A stretch of DNA of 41,824 nt, from positions 1 to 41,824 of the forward strand of contig JAPKYT010000067.1 of the NCBI GenBank assembly GCA_026394155.1, read 5' to 3'. Origin of the DNA: a bacterium (GTDB taxonomy: Bacteria > Electryoneota > RPQS01). Below, one piece after another: positions 7,359 through 19,100 of this stretch. A program made the position numbers and the translations under genes. The notes under the pieces were generated by a model. That model had not been told where the DNA came from. It saw nothing but the letters and a program-made list of their open reading frames with translations, and did no database searches. Positions within the stretch are counted from its first letter, which is position 1. Each line of letters opens with the position of its first letter.

Positions 7359-8436
7359 CGGCAACCTCCTCTTCGGTTTCTTCTTTAGGACGGTTAGGGC
7401 AATCTTCTTCGCTGTGATCGTCATATTGATCGCAATACGGGCACCACCAACATGACTCGCACTCTTCAACCGAATGGCCATACGAATCACACCACGAGCA
7501 GTAGGGCTCATCATCGTCGGACTCATCCTCCCAGTCGGGATTCCACTTCTCGATTCTCTGATACGGATCGTTTTCGTTGTACGTACTGAGAAACTGATGC
7601 ACCAACTGGAACAGTCCGAAGAGATCAAGTTCGCCGGCAAGACGCGACACGAGATGTCCCACATTGCCCCAACAGATGTTCGATGGTTCGTCTGTCACAT
7701 GCGGATGAACGTATCCACCGTGGTCGGTACCACCGCTGATGAACACTTTTCCTTGACGCAGATTGACTTCAACGCTGTACGCGTCGAACTTGTACGTGTA
7801 CCCGTCGTGTTCAATGTCAATCGCGTGCGTCACGCCCGTGACACTCTCATCCTTGAAGCTAAAGCCGGTATACGTCCCGGGGACGAGTTTCATCAGGTCC
7901 ACAAAGGTCCGCGTAGCACGAGCCTTGATCCACTCCGGACTGCGCTCGAACATCCTCAGCACCGCGCGATCCGTCTCGAGCTTGCGCGATAACTGCATCA
8001 TTTGCAGTGACAGCCGTTCCAATTCGTAGGAGTCCTCACGTATGCTGGACTGCAGTTCCCGCTTCCGATCATGCACACAATGGCCGATACTCTCGACCAG
8101 TTGCTCTCTCATCTCACGGCGATACTGCCTGCAGATCCTTGGCAAATGCTGATCCACGAGCTTTCTTGCAAACGCAAGCGCCGGTGTGTTCTTCGGCCAG
8201 AACAGCAGCACGAGCCACTGCTTGCTGATCCGTGCGACCGGCACATCATCGACAACTACCAGATCACCAGGCAACAGCTTCGTAATTGTTCGAGCATTCG
8301 CGGCATCGCTGGGCACCACGATAGCAATACCGTTGCGATTCCAAGTCTCGACCTCCCACGAATTGGTGAACAGCGAGAGCGGTACATGAAACTTCTGGGC
8401 GTAGAACTGCACCAGATCCCGAATTAGTTCGATCAT
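7330..8436 (-). CDS. E2-like (UBC-fold) protein with coiled coil and two CCHC zinc knuckles
   Basis: The 368-residue protein starts at ATG 8436 (GGAGGA, 7 nt spacing); a TTG 33 nt upstream is less likely. Residues 1-95 are of unknown fold. Residues 100-165 are charged and helical, probably coiled coil. Residues 175-290 resemble an E2 core: beta strands, then HPHV (244-247), seven residues, and NICWG with Cys255, echoing the HPN(I/V)...ICL active site of ubiquitin-conjugating enzymes, followed by a long helix. An acidic linker leads to C-x2-C-x4-H-x4-C (313-326), an exact zinc knuckle, and C-x2-C-x5-H-x4-C (332-346). The tail is acidic. Position between a Ubl gene and JAB/E1 genes supports an E2 role. 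The fold call is from motif pattern only. Confidence 0.7.
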   Translation of the reverse strand: MIELIRDLVQFYAQKFHVPLSLFTNSWEVETWNRNGIAIVVPSDAANARTITKLLPGDLVVVDDVPVARISKQWLVLLFWPKNTPALAFARKLVDQHLPRICRQYRREMREQLVESIGHCVHDRKRELQSSIREDSYELERLSLQMMQLSRKLETDRAVLRMFERSPEWIKARATRTFVDLMKLVPGTYTGFSFKDESVTGVTHAIDIEHDGYTYKFDAYSVEVNLRQGKVFISGGTDHGGYVHPHVTDEPSNICWGNVGHLVSRLAGELDLFGLFQLVHQFLSTYNENDPYQRIEKWNPDWEDESDDDEPYCSWCDSYGHSVEECESCWWCPYCDQYDDHSEEDCPNRPKEETEEEVADAVAEQASA

Positions 8437-8459
8437 CTTAGGTTCCTCCGGAGGAGAGA

Positions 8460-8489
8460 AGAGCCCCAATCGAAACGGATCAGGGCTCT
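8460..8489 (-). promoter_or_regulatory. Hairpin between the Ubl and E2-like genes
   Basis: AGAGCCC (8460-8466) and GGGCTCT (8483-8489) are perfect inverted repeats around a 16-nt loop, and GAGGAG/CTCCTC flanks extend the stem with a bulge. It lies in the 84-nt gap and no T-tract follows. It could protect the upstream Ubl message or attenuate the enzyme genes so that the Ubl is made in excess. Confidence 0.5.
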
Positions 8490-8520
8490 CCTCATTGCAG
8501 TAGACAGTCAGGAATGCTGC

Positions 8521-8733
8521 CTACTGACCTCCACCTTTCACTTGCGGAACGAGCGTCAGCACGCTGCCTTCCTGCAGCACATCGCTGTCGAACGCGGGCG
8601 ATCCGTTGACGTGACGGGTGTAGGCCGAGTCTTTGGGGAACCCCGCCTGCTGAATCGCCTGCTCGACGGTCGTGCCATCACCGATTTCGATCTCCTTGGC
8701 CGCGCGACCAAGACACAGAACTTTGACTTTCAT
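8521..8733 (-). CDS. Ubiquitin-like beta-grasp protein (ThiS/MoaD type) ending in Gly-Gly-Gly-Gln
   Basis: The 70-residue protein has the beta-grasp pattern of ThiS/MoaD: strand MKVKVLCLG, strand KEIEIGDGTTVEQAIQQ leading into a helix, HVNGSPAFDSDVLQEGS and the final strand LTLVPQV. The end KGGGQ places three glycines at 67-69 followed by one Gln. Relatives are adenylated on a C-terminal Gly-Gly; here one residue would have to be removed first, or the tail works uncleaved. The ATG at 8733 has AGGAG upstream. As the first gene of an operon with E2-like, JAB and E1 genes, it is the likely modifier. A sulfur carrier (CysO/Mec+-like) is the main alternative, but no cysteine synthase gene is present. 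Confidence 0.85.
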   Translation of the reverse strand: MKVKVLCLGRAAKEIEIGDGTTVEQAIQQAGFPKDSAYTRHVNGSPAFDSDVLQEGSVLTLVPQVKGGGQ

Positions 8734-8741
8734 GAACGTCT

Positions 8742-8813
8742 CCTGGCATGGTTGAGTAACAGAAAGGCTCCGCACAATGCAGAGCCAGCCCTTTGGTAAC
8801 TTCTTATGCCAGG
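8742..8813 (-). promoter_or_regulatory. Structured leader that can occlude the Ubl ribosome-binding site
   Basis: An 8-bp perfect inverted repeat (CCTGGCAT 8742-8749, ATGCCAGG 8806-8813) encloses an inner hairpin GGCTC/GAGCC (8766-8770 with 8782-8786). On the minus-strand RNA the proximal arm overlaps the first bases of the AGGAG ribosome-binding site of the Ubl gene, so closing the stem would hide it. Confidence 0.45.
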
Positions 8814-8907
8814 AATTGGGGAATAAGAACGTAGAGGAGATCCTCTGAAGCGTTACATCACCATGATCGGAACTAAGGACCGAGCAGGGATTCAGCACGC
8901 AAGAAGA

Positions 8908-8957
8908 TCAGGAGTGTCCCTGAACCGTCCCCAGTCGCTCATGCATCATCGTGATGC
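8908..8957. other. Short dyads upstream of the Ubl operon (REP-like hairpin and operator-like palindrome)
   Basis: TCAGG/CCTGA (8908-8912, 8919-8923) sits in a sequence that resembles REP-type elements. GCATCA-TCG-TGATGC (8943-8957) is a perfect 6-3-6 dyad about 210 nt upstream of the Ubl start, suited to a repressor. No convincing -35/-10 pair was found between 8734 and 9000. Nothing else is recognised in 8734-9266. Confidence 0.3.
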
Positions 8958-9004
8958 GAAGCAGCCCTCGACTTTTGGTCGGTGTTGGAATTTGCCAGTA
9001 GAAG

Positions 9005-9036
9005 AAAACCCCGACCGCGCAAGCAATCGGGGTTCT
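9005..9036 (-). terminator. Candidate intrinsic terminator between tRNA-fMet and the Ubl operon
   Basis: AACCCCGA (9007-9014) and TCGGGGTT (9027-9034) form an 8-bp stem with a 12-nt loop; on the minus strand it is followed by TTCTTCT. It separates transcription from the tRNA side from the Ubl operon. Confidence 0.6.
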
Positions 9037-9261
9037 TGACATTCCACGCTAATTCTGGAGTCGACCATTTGGAAGCCGGTGCGGTCCTCGGTGTCGACGG
9101 TTCATGCCCTAACACGCGACGGTTATTGGTTGACGTCGCCCTCGTGACCAATACTGGACCTTACAGTCATTTGCTCCAGGATTTGTTCCAGCGCTTGTTC
9201 CAGCGTAATCTGGCACCATCCTATTGGACTTACGAAGCCCCCAAGTGCCCGTCCAAAATGA

Positions 9262-9296
9262 AGAACCCTCGCAGCAAGTGGCTGCGAGGACTCTTC
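9262..9296 (-). terminator. Stem-loop downstream of tRNA-fMet
   Basis: CCTCGCAGC (9267-9275) pairs perfectly with GCTGCGAGG (9281-9289) around a 5-nt loop, with AAGA/TCTT flanks. It lies about 10-15 nt beyond the tRNA 3' end and probably terminates its transcript. Confidence 0.65.
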
Positions 9297-9305
9297 TTAG
9301 GCTTG

Positions 9306-9379
<74 letters not shown>

Positions 9380-9389
9380 ATATGTTGAT

Positions 9390-9418
9390 AACATACGAAT
9401 ATCGCCCCACATTGTCAA
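9390..9418 (-). promoter_or_regulatory. tRNA-fMet promoter TTGACA-N17-TATGTT
   Basis: A perfect -35 (9413-9418) and a good -10 (9390-9395) are spaced by 17 bp and end about 10 nt before the tRNA 5' end. Confidence 0.8.
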
Positions 9419-9427
9419 GCCTGCCCT

Positions 9428-10663
9428 CTATTCGGTCTCCCTCGCCGCCGGAACCTTGACGAGGCAGCCCTCCACGCGGCGCGGACTGCGTCGAATTACG
9501 CGTACGACAACTTTATCAAACACAATATCTTCGCCTAACTCCGCGATTCGCCCCAGACGTGCGGAAAGGAGCCCCGACAGAGTATTGTAATCCCCTTCGG
9601 GTGGAGTCCATGCGGTCTCCGCCGCGATGTCCTCAAGGAATGCCGATCCGCTGACCAGAAACTTGCCGGGCGCGAGCCGCTTGATCACCGGCTCGGCAGG
9701 ATCAAACCTCTCGGCCACCGGCCCCACCAGTTCCTCGAAGATGTCTTTGATCGTGACCAGTCCGTCGGTGCCGCCGTACTCGTCAATGACTAACGCCACT
9801 TGCCGCCGCTCGGATTTGAACTCCTTCAGCAGTTCGGCGATGCGTTTGGACTCCGGCACGGCGTGGATGGGCCGCAGCACTTCCCGCACAGACCGGCGCG
9901 GCAGCAGGAAATCGCGCACGTGGACGAATCCGATCACGTGATCGAGATCGCGCTCATAGACCGGCAGAATGTTGTGCCGGCATTTGCGGAAGACGTCTCT
10001 CACCTCGTCGGGAGACCGTTGCACGCTCACCGCCACCATTCCGGTGCGCGGCGTCATGATCTGACGGGCCTTGAGATCGCGCGCATCGAGGTAGCGGCTG
10101 AGGATTTCACCTTCCTCGGGCGTGGCCGCGCCTTCCGCCTCCGCTCCCACCAGAATCTGATCGAGTTCCGTGCGCATGGTGAGCGACTCTCCGCTGACCG
10201 CCTCCTCGGTCGGCAGGTCTCGGCGCGCCAGCAGGCGAGTCAGCGGCATGAGGACCAACCGCAAGGGAAACAGGAGGACGTAGGAGGCCATGAGGGGAAG
10301 CGAGCCGTAGCGCACCGTGAGATTGGCCAGCGAGTGGCCTATCATCTTCGGCAGGATTTCGGCGAACACCAGAATTACCAGCGGCGAAACGGTGAGCAGC
10401 CACACGTCATGAATGCCCGCCCCCTGCGCCAGCAGCACCATGAGCGAGGAATAGGTCACGTTGCAGATGTTGTTGCCGATCAGCGTAGTTCCCAGGAAGC
10501 GCTCGGGCGCGGCGCTCAGGAACTGGGCGGTGCGCGCGCCGAACTTGCCTCCGCGCAACCACCCCATGGTCAGGATACGGTCGAAGGACGTGTACGCCGT
10601 TTCCAGCGCCGAGAAGTACACACTCCCCAGAAAGGCGACGACGATGAGGGCGAGGATACTCAT
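9428..10663 (-). CDS. CNNM/CorC-HlyC family membrane protein (DUF21-CBS-CorC)
   Basis: The 411-residue protein begins with a hydrophobic DUF21/CNNM membrane domain (residues 1-170) with the small-residue helix GSVYFSALETAYTS. A CBS pair follows (about 190-310; RQIMTPRTGMVAV and HVRDFLLPRR), and then a CorC_HlyC C-terminal domain with the VIDEYGGTDGLVTIKDIFEELVG pattern (about 320-411). Members are membrane proteins linked to magnesium and other divalent-cation efflux or homeostasis; the older hemolysin label is historical. The ATG at 10663 overlaps the TGA of the upstream yigZ-like gene, so it belongs to the ppdK-yigZ operon. Codon use and length are as usual for the family. Confidence 0.93.
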   Translation of the reverse strand: MSILALIVVAFLGSVYFSALETAYTSFDRILTMGWLRGGKFGARTAQFLSAAPERFLGTTLIGNNICNVTYSSLMVLLAQGAGIHDVWLLTVSPLVILVFAEILPKMIGHSLANLTVRYGSLPLMASYVLLFPLRLVLMPLTRLLARRDLPTEEAVSGESLTMRTELDQILVGAEAEGAATPEEGEILSRYLDARDLKARQIMTPRTGMVAVSVQRSPDEVRDVFRKCRHNILPVYERDLDHVIGFVHVRDFLLPRRSVREVLRPIHAVPESKRIAELLKEFKSERRQVALVIDEYGGTDGLVTIKDIFEELVGPVAERFDPAEPVIKRLAPGKFLVSGSAFLEDIAAETAWTPPEGDYNTLSGLLSARLGRIAELGEDIVFDKVVVRVIRRSPRRVEGCLVKVPAARETE

Positions 10664-11268
10664 GGCTCGGTCGCGACGGCAATACGGCCGCGGCTTTCCT
10701 CGCAAAGTGACGTGCGCAGGGCAGTCATGGCCGTTGGCGCCGCACGAAGCACGAACTCCGCATGATCCGCCGCCGGTTTCGGCTCGACCGTGGCCTGAAA
10801 ACGTTGTGCAACGTGGTACACGAGGGATTGATCGTCAAACGAGCACCTTACGCGGCACACCGCGAGAATCTTGCGCAACGCTCGCGGCGCGGCCTCCAGC
10901 GCCAGCGATGCGCATTCGCCGTAAGCGCGGGCCAGATTGCCGCGGCCGAGCTTCGTTCCGCCGAAATAGCGGGTCACAACTACCACACAGTCGCTAAGAT
11001 TTCGCTGCTGAATCGCGCTCAGGATCGGCGCTCCGGCGGTGCCGCGCGGCTCGCCCGCGTCGCTCGATTTCTCATCTGCCTCTGCGCCCAGACGTGCGGC
11101 CCAGCACCAATGGGTGGCGTCGTGATGAAGCTTTCGAGCTTCCTCCAGCCGGGCCGCGACCTCATCAAAGTCAGACACGGGGAGCGCCCGTCCCAAAAAG
11201 CGCGAGCCCAGCACGCGCGTCTGCGCGTTGCCGGGCCCCGCCAATGTCCAGTACTCATCGGTACTCAT
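10660..11268 (-). CDS. yigZ: YigZ/IMPACT family protein
   Basis: The 202-residue product matches the UPF0029/IMPACT family: the N-terminal domain carries HHDATHWCWAARLG, DAGEPRGTAGAPIL and the VVVTRYFGGTKLGRGNLARAYG signature (about 110-135), and a ferredoxin-like C-terminal domain follows. The role of bacterial YigZ is not settled; the eukaryotic relative IMPACT modulates GCN2. The gene starts at ATG 11268, 16 nt after the ppdK stop, and ends by overlapping the CNNM gene. Confidence 0.92.
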   Translation of the reverse strand: MSTDEYWTLAGPGNAQTRVLGSRFLGRALPVSDFDEVAARLEEARKLHHDATHWCWAARLGAEADEKSSDAGEPRGTAGAPILSAIQQRNLSDCVVVVTRYFGGTKLGRGNLARAYGECASLALEAAPRALRKILAVCRVRCSFDDQSLVYHVAQRFQATVEPKPAADHAEFVLRAAPTAMTALRTSLCEESRGRIAVATEP

Positions 11269-11284
11269 CTGGTGCTCGTCCGCG

Positions 11285-14059
<2,775 letters not shown>

Positions 14060-14084
14060 GGATGTATGTTGCTCCAGTGTTGGC

Positions 14085-16076
14085 TCATTTGAGAAGAATT
14101 GCCTTGGTGATCGCCGAAGCGTAGGGGGTCTCAAGGCGGAAGAGATACAGGCCCGATGCGTCGCGCGAGCCGTCCCAGTGCAGGGCATGTCTCCCGGCCG
14201 TCAAGGTGCCCACATCGCGGCGGAAAAGTTCCTCACCAAGAAGATTGAACACGCGTAGACAGACGGGGGAGGGTTTGGGAAGCTCGAAGTCAATCGTGGC
14301 AAACGGATTGAACGGATTGGGGTAGATACGTGAGAGACGGAACTCGCGCGGCAAATCAGGACGCGACGGGCCGACAGGAATGAGGCCACCGTCGTACCCA
14401 ACGGTCTTGAGGATCTTGCCATCGGGATCCAGTATTATGCTATCCAGCGGCAGAAATGGATGAAAGAGGCTCCCGATGTCCCACGACTGCGACCTTAGCG
14501 CTTCCACCCAGACCTGAACGGTCAGGGAATCGCCGCTGGGGTAGTATGCCCGCAGGTCAACCGGCATGCGGAACAGCGTTGCCCAAGACTGCCGCTGCTC
14601 AATGATCACGGGATACCAAGGCATGGCCCCGTAGGTCACGAAGTACTGTGGGTATCTCGTCCCATACACCCACGGCTGGAAGAACCAATCGAGAGATTCT
14701 CCGTAATGTTGCTCGAGCTTGGCCTGCCACTGAGCGGTGACCGCGGTGCTGAAAGCGTGCTCTTGACCGAATTCACGCCACGCCTGAAAGAAGGCCGAAT
14801 CACCGAGCAGCATGCGCAGCATGTGCATGACCGCGGCCCCTTTGCCGTAGACCGTGTCTCCCCAGTAGTAGTCGGGATCGTAGATGGAGTAGCTGTCGTT
14901 GGCCGAGCGGGCGTCGGGGAAGATCTTCAGCGTAATATAACCAATGTAGGAATCATAGCCGTAGAGAATTTCTTTTCCCAACGCCTCGCAGTAGGTGCCA
15001 AACCCTTCGTTCAGCCACAGGTCCGCCCACTCGCCGCACGTCACCCAGTCTCCCCACCATTGATGCGACATTTCGTGGAACAGCAGCCAGTCCCATGCGT
15101 GTCCGGACTCGACGCATCCGTCATCGTGAGAGACGCACGTCGCGTGCTCCATGTCGCCGATGCGCGTCATGGCGTATCCGAAGCGGTCGAAGGGATAAGG
15201 TCCGAACCGCGCGGCGAATCCGTCCAGCACGGCGGGAACATTCGAGAAATGGGACTGCGCCTGAGCCTGCCTGCTGGGATAGACGTAGTTTTCGATGCGC
15301 GGTCCCGACTCGCGCTGCACCATGATGACATAGTCGGACACGGCCACATACAGCAGGTAGGTGGACACGGGCTGATCGAGACGATAATGCCAGGTGATGG
15401 TGCTGTCCGCATGATGCACCGTGTCCACCCGCACTCCGCAGGACGATACGACTCGGTTCGCCGGCGCGCGGAACCAGCATTCCCAAAGAACCTTGTCACC
15501 CAGAGCGGCGTGGCATGGAAACCAGGTGAAGTTGGCAGGCGGGGGATTGAGGTCGAGGCCATCGCCGTTGCTGAAGGCGATCTGCGGCTGCCAGCCGGCG
15601 GACTGTCCCCAGCGGAACCCGCCCCACGCATCCACGATGGCGGGGCTGCCGTGATAGGCGACTCCCACGCGAAGAGTGTCACCCATAGCGAGCGGCGGCA
15701 CCAGCATGATCTGCAGACTGTCCAGACCGTTTCGGGAGAAAGTGGCGATATAGTCGTCGCTCGCCCAGACGGAATCCACCGTCAGCGAAGCTGTGAGGCG
15801 AAGGTCTATGCAACCGAGAGGGATTTGGTCGGCGCGCAGAGTGATCTCGATCTGGCCCCAGAGAGTCTGCCGGTCGAGATCGAATTGGAGGCGAGGCTCA
15901 TACTTGAGAACGTCGAAGCGATGCAGGCTGTCGTCATCGAGGGTATGACGCGGCGGCCCGCAGCGCGGACGCAACGGTTCTTGTTCGAGCACTGCATCCC
16001 ACGGCGAGACAAGGCGCGGTGCCGACCACAAGCCGCTCGCCATAGCACAGGTTAAGACTAACGCGCGCAAGAACAT
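14085..16076 (-). CDS. Secreted M1-family aminopeptidase with FCB-type C-terminal sorting module
   Basis: The 663-residue protein has a signal peptide ([19 protein letters not shown]), an M1 beta-sandwich domain, and the zinc site His334-Glu335-His338 (HEMSHQWWG) with Glu357 in NEGFGTYCE, 19 residues further as in M1 peptidases. The C-terminal 90 residues begin IYPNPFNP and end GLYLFRLE...KAILLK, typical of FlgD-like/type IX sorting modules. It is expected to act on peptides outside the cell or at the surface. The start was chosen at ATG 16076 because a promoter lies just upstream; ATG codons at 16109 and 16142 would fall within or before that promoter. A GAMEN-like motif is modified to GDMEHAT, which may change specificity. 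Confidence 0.9.
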   Translation of the reverse strand: MFLRALVLTCAMASGLWSAPRLVSPWDAVLEQEPLRPRCGPPRHTLDDDSLHRFDVLKYEPRLQFDLDRQTLWGQIEITLRADQIPLGCIDLRLTASLTVDSVWASDDYIATFSRNGLDSLQIMLVPPLAMGDTLRVGVAYHGSPAIVDAWGGFRWGQSAGWQPQIAFSNGDGLDLNPPPANFTWFPCHAALGDKVLWECWFRAPANRVVSSCGVRVDTVHHADSTITWHYRLDQPVSTYLLYVAVSDYVIMVQRESGPRIENYVYPSRQAQAQSHFSNVPAVLDGFAARFGPYPFDRFGYAMTRIGDMEHATCVSHDDGCVESGHAWDWLLFHEMSHQWWGDWVTCGEWADLWLNEGFGTYCEALGKEILYGYDSYIGYITLKIFPDARSANDSYSIYDPDYYWGDTVYGKGAAVMHMLRMLLGDSAFFQAWREFGQEHAFSTAVTAQWQAKLEQHYGESLDWFFQPWVYGTRYPQYFVTYGAMPWYPVIIEQRQSWATLFRMPVDLRAYYPSGDSLTVQVWVEALRSQSWDIGSLFHPFLPLDSIILDPDGKILKTVGYDGGLIPVGPSRPDLPREFRLSRIYPNPFNPFATIDFELPKPSPVCLRVFNLLGEELFRRDVGTLTAGRHALHWDGSRDASGLYLFRLETPYASAITKAILLK

Positions 16077-16107
16077 AGGGTCGGGACACGGAAGATCACA
16101 GCAGGTA

Positions 16108-16136
16108 AGCATACGAATGTCTCGACTCAATGTCAA
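16108..16136 (-). promoter_or_regulatory. sigma70-type promoter TTGACA-N17-TATGCT
   Basis: A perfect -35 (16131-16136) and a -10 matching 4 of 6 (16108-16113) at 17-bp spacing lie between the C25 peptidase stop and the M1 peptidase ATG at 16076, giving a leader of about 25-30 nt. Confidence 0.75.
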
Positions 16137-16173
16137 GGCCACTCATTCCCCACTTGCCCCCGAAGCTGTGAAC

Positions 16174-19100
16174 TCAGCGGGTTGTGCCCGAGCCAAGTTT
16201 GACATTCCATCGCAAATCGGGAATCCGAAGGGCTGTGGTTGCTGTGAACGCCTGCGCCGATTCGGACGAACCGTGATCCACGCCTTCTTCAAGCACGGCC
16301 CGCACCTCATAATAGCGGCGCGCGAAGGAGCGGTCGGTATCCACGAAGGTGGTGTCGCGCACCTGAGCAATGGATTGGAAGCCGCTTTCGCCGTTCAGGG
16401 ACGTCGCGGCCAGAATGTCATAGAAGAGCGCACCCCGCACCGCCGGCCACGCAAGCTTCACGCCTTCCGGGACGACCGCGATCACGGTGCGTTCTACCGG
16501 GCCTGTGACGGGGGCGGTGCGACCGGCCACGCGAATATCCCGCAACCGCCAGTACCAGTTGCCGGAGAACTCGAAGCGAAGCGCCACGCGAGCTTGTCCC
16601 GCCGCCCAAGCCAAATCGGGCACGACCGCAAGCCCTTCTTCCTGCACTCCGGCTTGCTCCGCCACGTAGGAGCATGCCACGTGCGGGAACGACTCTCCTC
16701 CATCCGTGCTGCCTAACACTCGTGCCAGAGTCGTCGAACGCGGTTCGACCTCACGCAGGTATTGCCAGAAAGAGAGAGTCACGGTTTGCAGGCGCGCGCA
16801 GTCGAATTCTTCGGTGGTAAACGTCGTGCTACTGTCACCGCCGTGGAGTTCCAGAACGGGCACATCCTCGGGATAGCAGGTGATAGACCACGATCCGTTT
16901 TCGCCGGAACCGATGCGTGGACGCAGGCGGGCAAACGCTCTCTGATCGAGGGTGAGTTCGAAAGGAACATCGGGACGGGCGACGATAGTGGTGGCAAACT
17001 CGGCGCTGGCGGCGGCATTGTGCCGCGGTGACGCATCCACGGCGTGAATGCGGTAGCGGAGGGTCGTACCGAAGCGCGCGCCGGGAAGCGCGCCGTGATA
17101 AGCGCCGTCGGACAGAGTCATGGCACTGCGCTGCGGCTGTCCGCCGCCCACGCGGTACTCCAGAGTGACGCTGTCCAGACCGCTGGCATCCTGTACGTCG
17201 GCGGCGATTTCGATGGGGCGATTCTGATATGGGAATTCGGCTTGCGGCACATGCTGCACTTCGGGCGGAAAGACGTCCACTCGCGATTCGATGCCGAACC
17301 AACCGAGAATGTCGCGCACGAGGTGAACGCGCGTGGAGGGATACGCGCTGTCCGCCAGAGCGCCGAGTTCAATGGAGCTTCCGACCGTGCGGTAATTGGC
17401 GCCGGCATAGGTGATGCACACGGGATAGGTCGCATTCGAGCGCGCGTTGCGCAGCATGACCAGCGCCCCGGCCTCGGGCTCCAGTTGGTCAATGAAGCTG
17501 TTTTCTCCCGCGTATCCAAAGCGGTACTCGGCATAGGCCGTGCCGTATTCGCCCGCCGTCGGGCCGGCATTGGAGGTGCCGTCGTTGATCCCGCGGATGT
17601 GAAACAACGGATGGAGATTCGTGGCCGGGTCATAGGCCCACGCATCGCCGCCCTCCCAGTAGCAGCGGCCGCCGTCGTTCAGGTATTGGGCCAGCCGGTT
17701 GGCCGATCCGGGAGAGAGGGCTACCGCATTGGGATAGACGCCGCAGAAAATCCAAACCGAGGCATAGCAGAAGAGATCCTGCGGCAAAGTGTTGCCGCGC
17801 TCGTACTCGATACCGAGCGACGCGAGAGCCGCGGCGATGCCCTCCACCTGCTGCGGCATCTGATCGAGCACGTAGAGATAGGCCGGCACCTGTCCGATGC
17901 GCTGCATGTCCCAGCCGGTGAGTGGCGGGAGATTCGCCGCCGACAGCGAATAGGCATATTCCAACGGTGATCCACGCGGAACGCCTGAGTCGGCGCGGAA
18001 CCGAGCAAGAACGGCGAGAGTATCGCCCGGCGCGGTCGTTGTTTGGTCCGCACTCACGCCAAGAAACTGAACACACTGCGGCAGCGAGAGAAGGGAACAC
18101 GAGGGCATGCGCAGGTCTTCGCCGCCTTGATTGCGGAAGCGAATGGACAGCAGCAGCCGCTCTCCCCCCTCCGGCTGGCCGTCGCCGTCGCCGGAATCCT
18201 CACTCAGGTAGCTCCCGCAGAAGACCATTTGCGGAGCATGCAACGTCAGCGGGCGGACGCTTCGCAGGCTGTCTCCACTCTCGGTGCGGATCACGAGGTC
18301 GAGCAAGACCTCATCGCCCTCGTTGGCACTGTCGGCAACCGTGAAAGGAACGACTTCGTCGAGCGTGCGGCGATCACGCGGCATCAGCGAGGCAAAGGAG
18401 AGCGCGTGCTCAGGTATGGCGGCCAGCGGATCGGGGCAAGAGACGGTCACCGTCCCCGGTGCGGAGGGTGCGGTCCCGTCGTTTTGCAGGGTGATCCGCA
18501 GCGCGCACAATTCTGAACGATCCGCGCGCCCGTCGCCGTCGCCCGTCGAATCTACGACCTCGACGGCACAAATTTGGACGAACGCTCCGCTGTCCGGAAC
18601 GACGCTGATCGTTCCCGAGGTGGGAAGCGCATTGTGAGCGGTCACCGTCCAGCGCAGCAGAATCGGCGCAGCGAACTGCACGGGGATCGTCGTGATTCCG
18701 AGGGCGCTGGTGCTTTGCACCGTGTAAAACCCCGGCGGATCGGACATGACGCAGACGTCGGCGCCAGCCAGCGCCGCACCAGCCTTGTAGACGGAAAACT
18801 GAAGTTCCGCCGTCGCCTGTGGGACCACGGCGGGGCAGTTGACCGTGAGCGCTTGCGGCGGCGCGGAGTACACGCGCATGGCCGGATCTCCGAGCAGCAT
18901 GAACTGTTGGATGGTCTCTTCCGTGACTCCGCCCGGGCCCTGCGGAAAACACTGCGCCGTAGCGAGCCGGCCCCAATCCGCCGCCGTGCCCATGCGCTCG
19001 CACTGATGCTCGAAGATCGCGCGCAACGCACCGATTCCCAGAGTATCCGAGCGGAAAAAGGCCGTACCCTCGGTCGCGCCGAAATACACCAGCGGGCCGC

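Noticed and set aside
5343-8733. Reading the Ubl operon as a PRTRC cassette or a CysO-Mec+ sulfur pathway
   Set aside because: No ParB-like or cysteine synthase gene is present, and an E2-like protein is; these pathways remain the main alternatives if the E2 call fails.
9116-9264. Minus-strand frame with LEQALEQILEQM repeats
   Set aside because: Three imperfect 12-nt repeats give a coiled-coil-like peptide, but there is no start codon with a ribosome-binding site and the frame is short; probably repetitive non-coding DNA.
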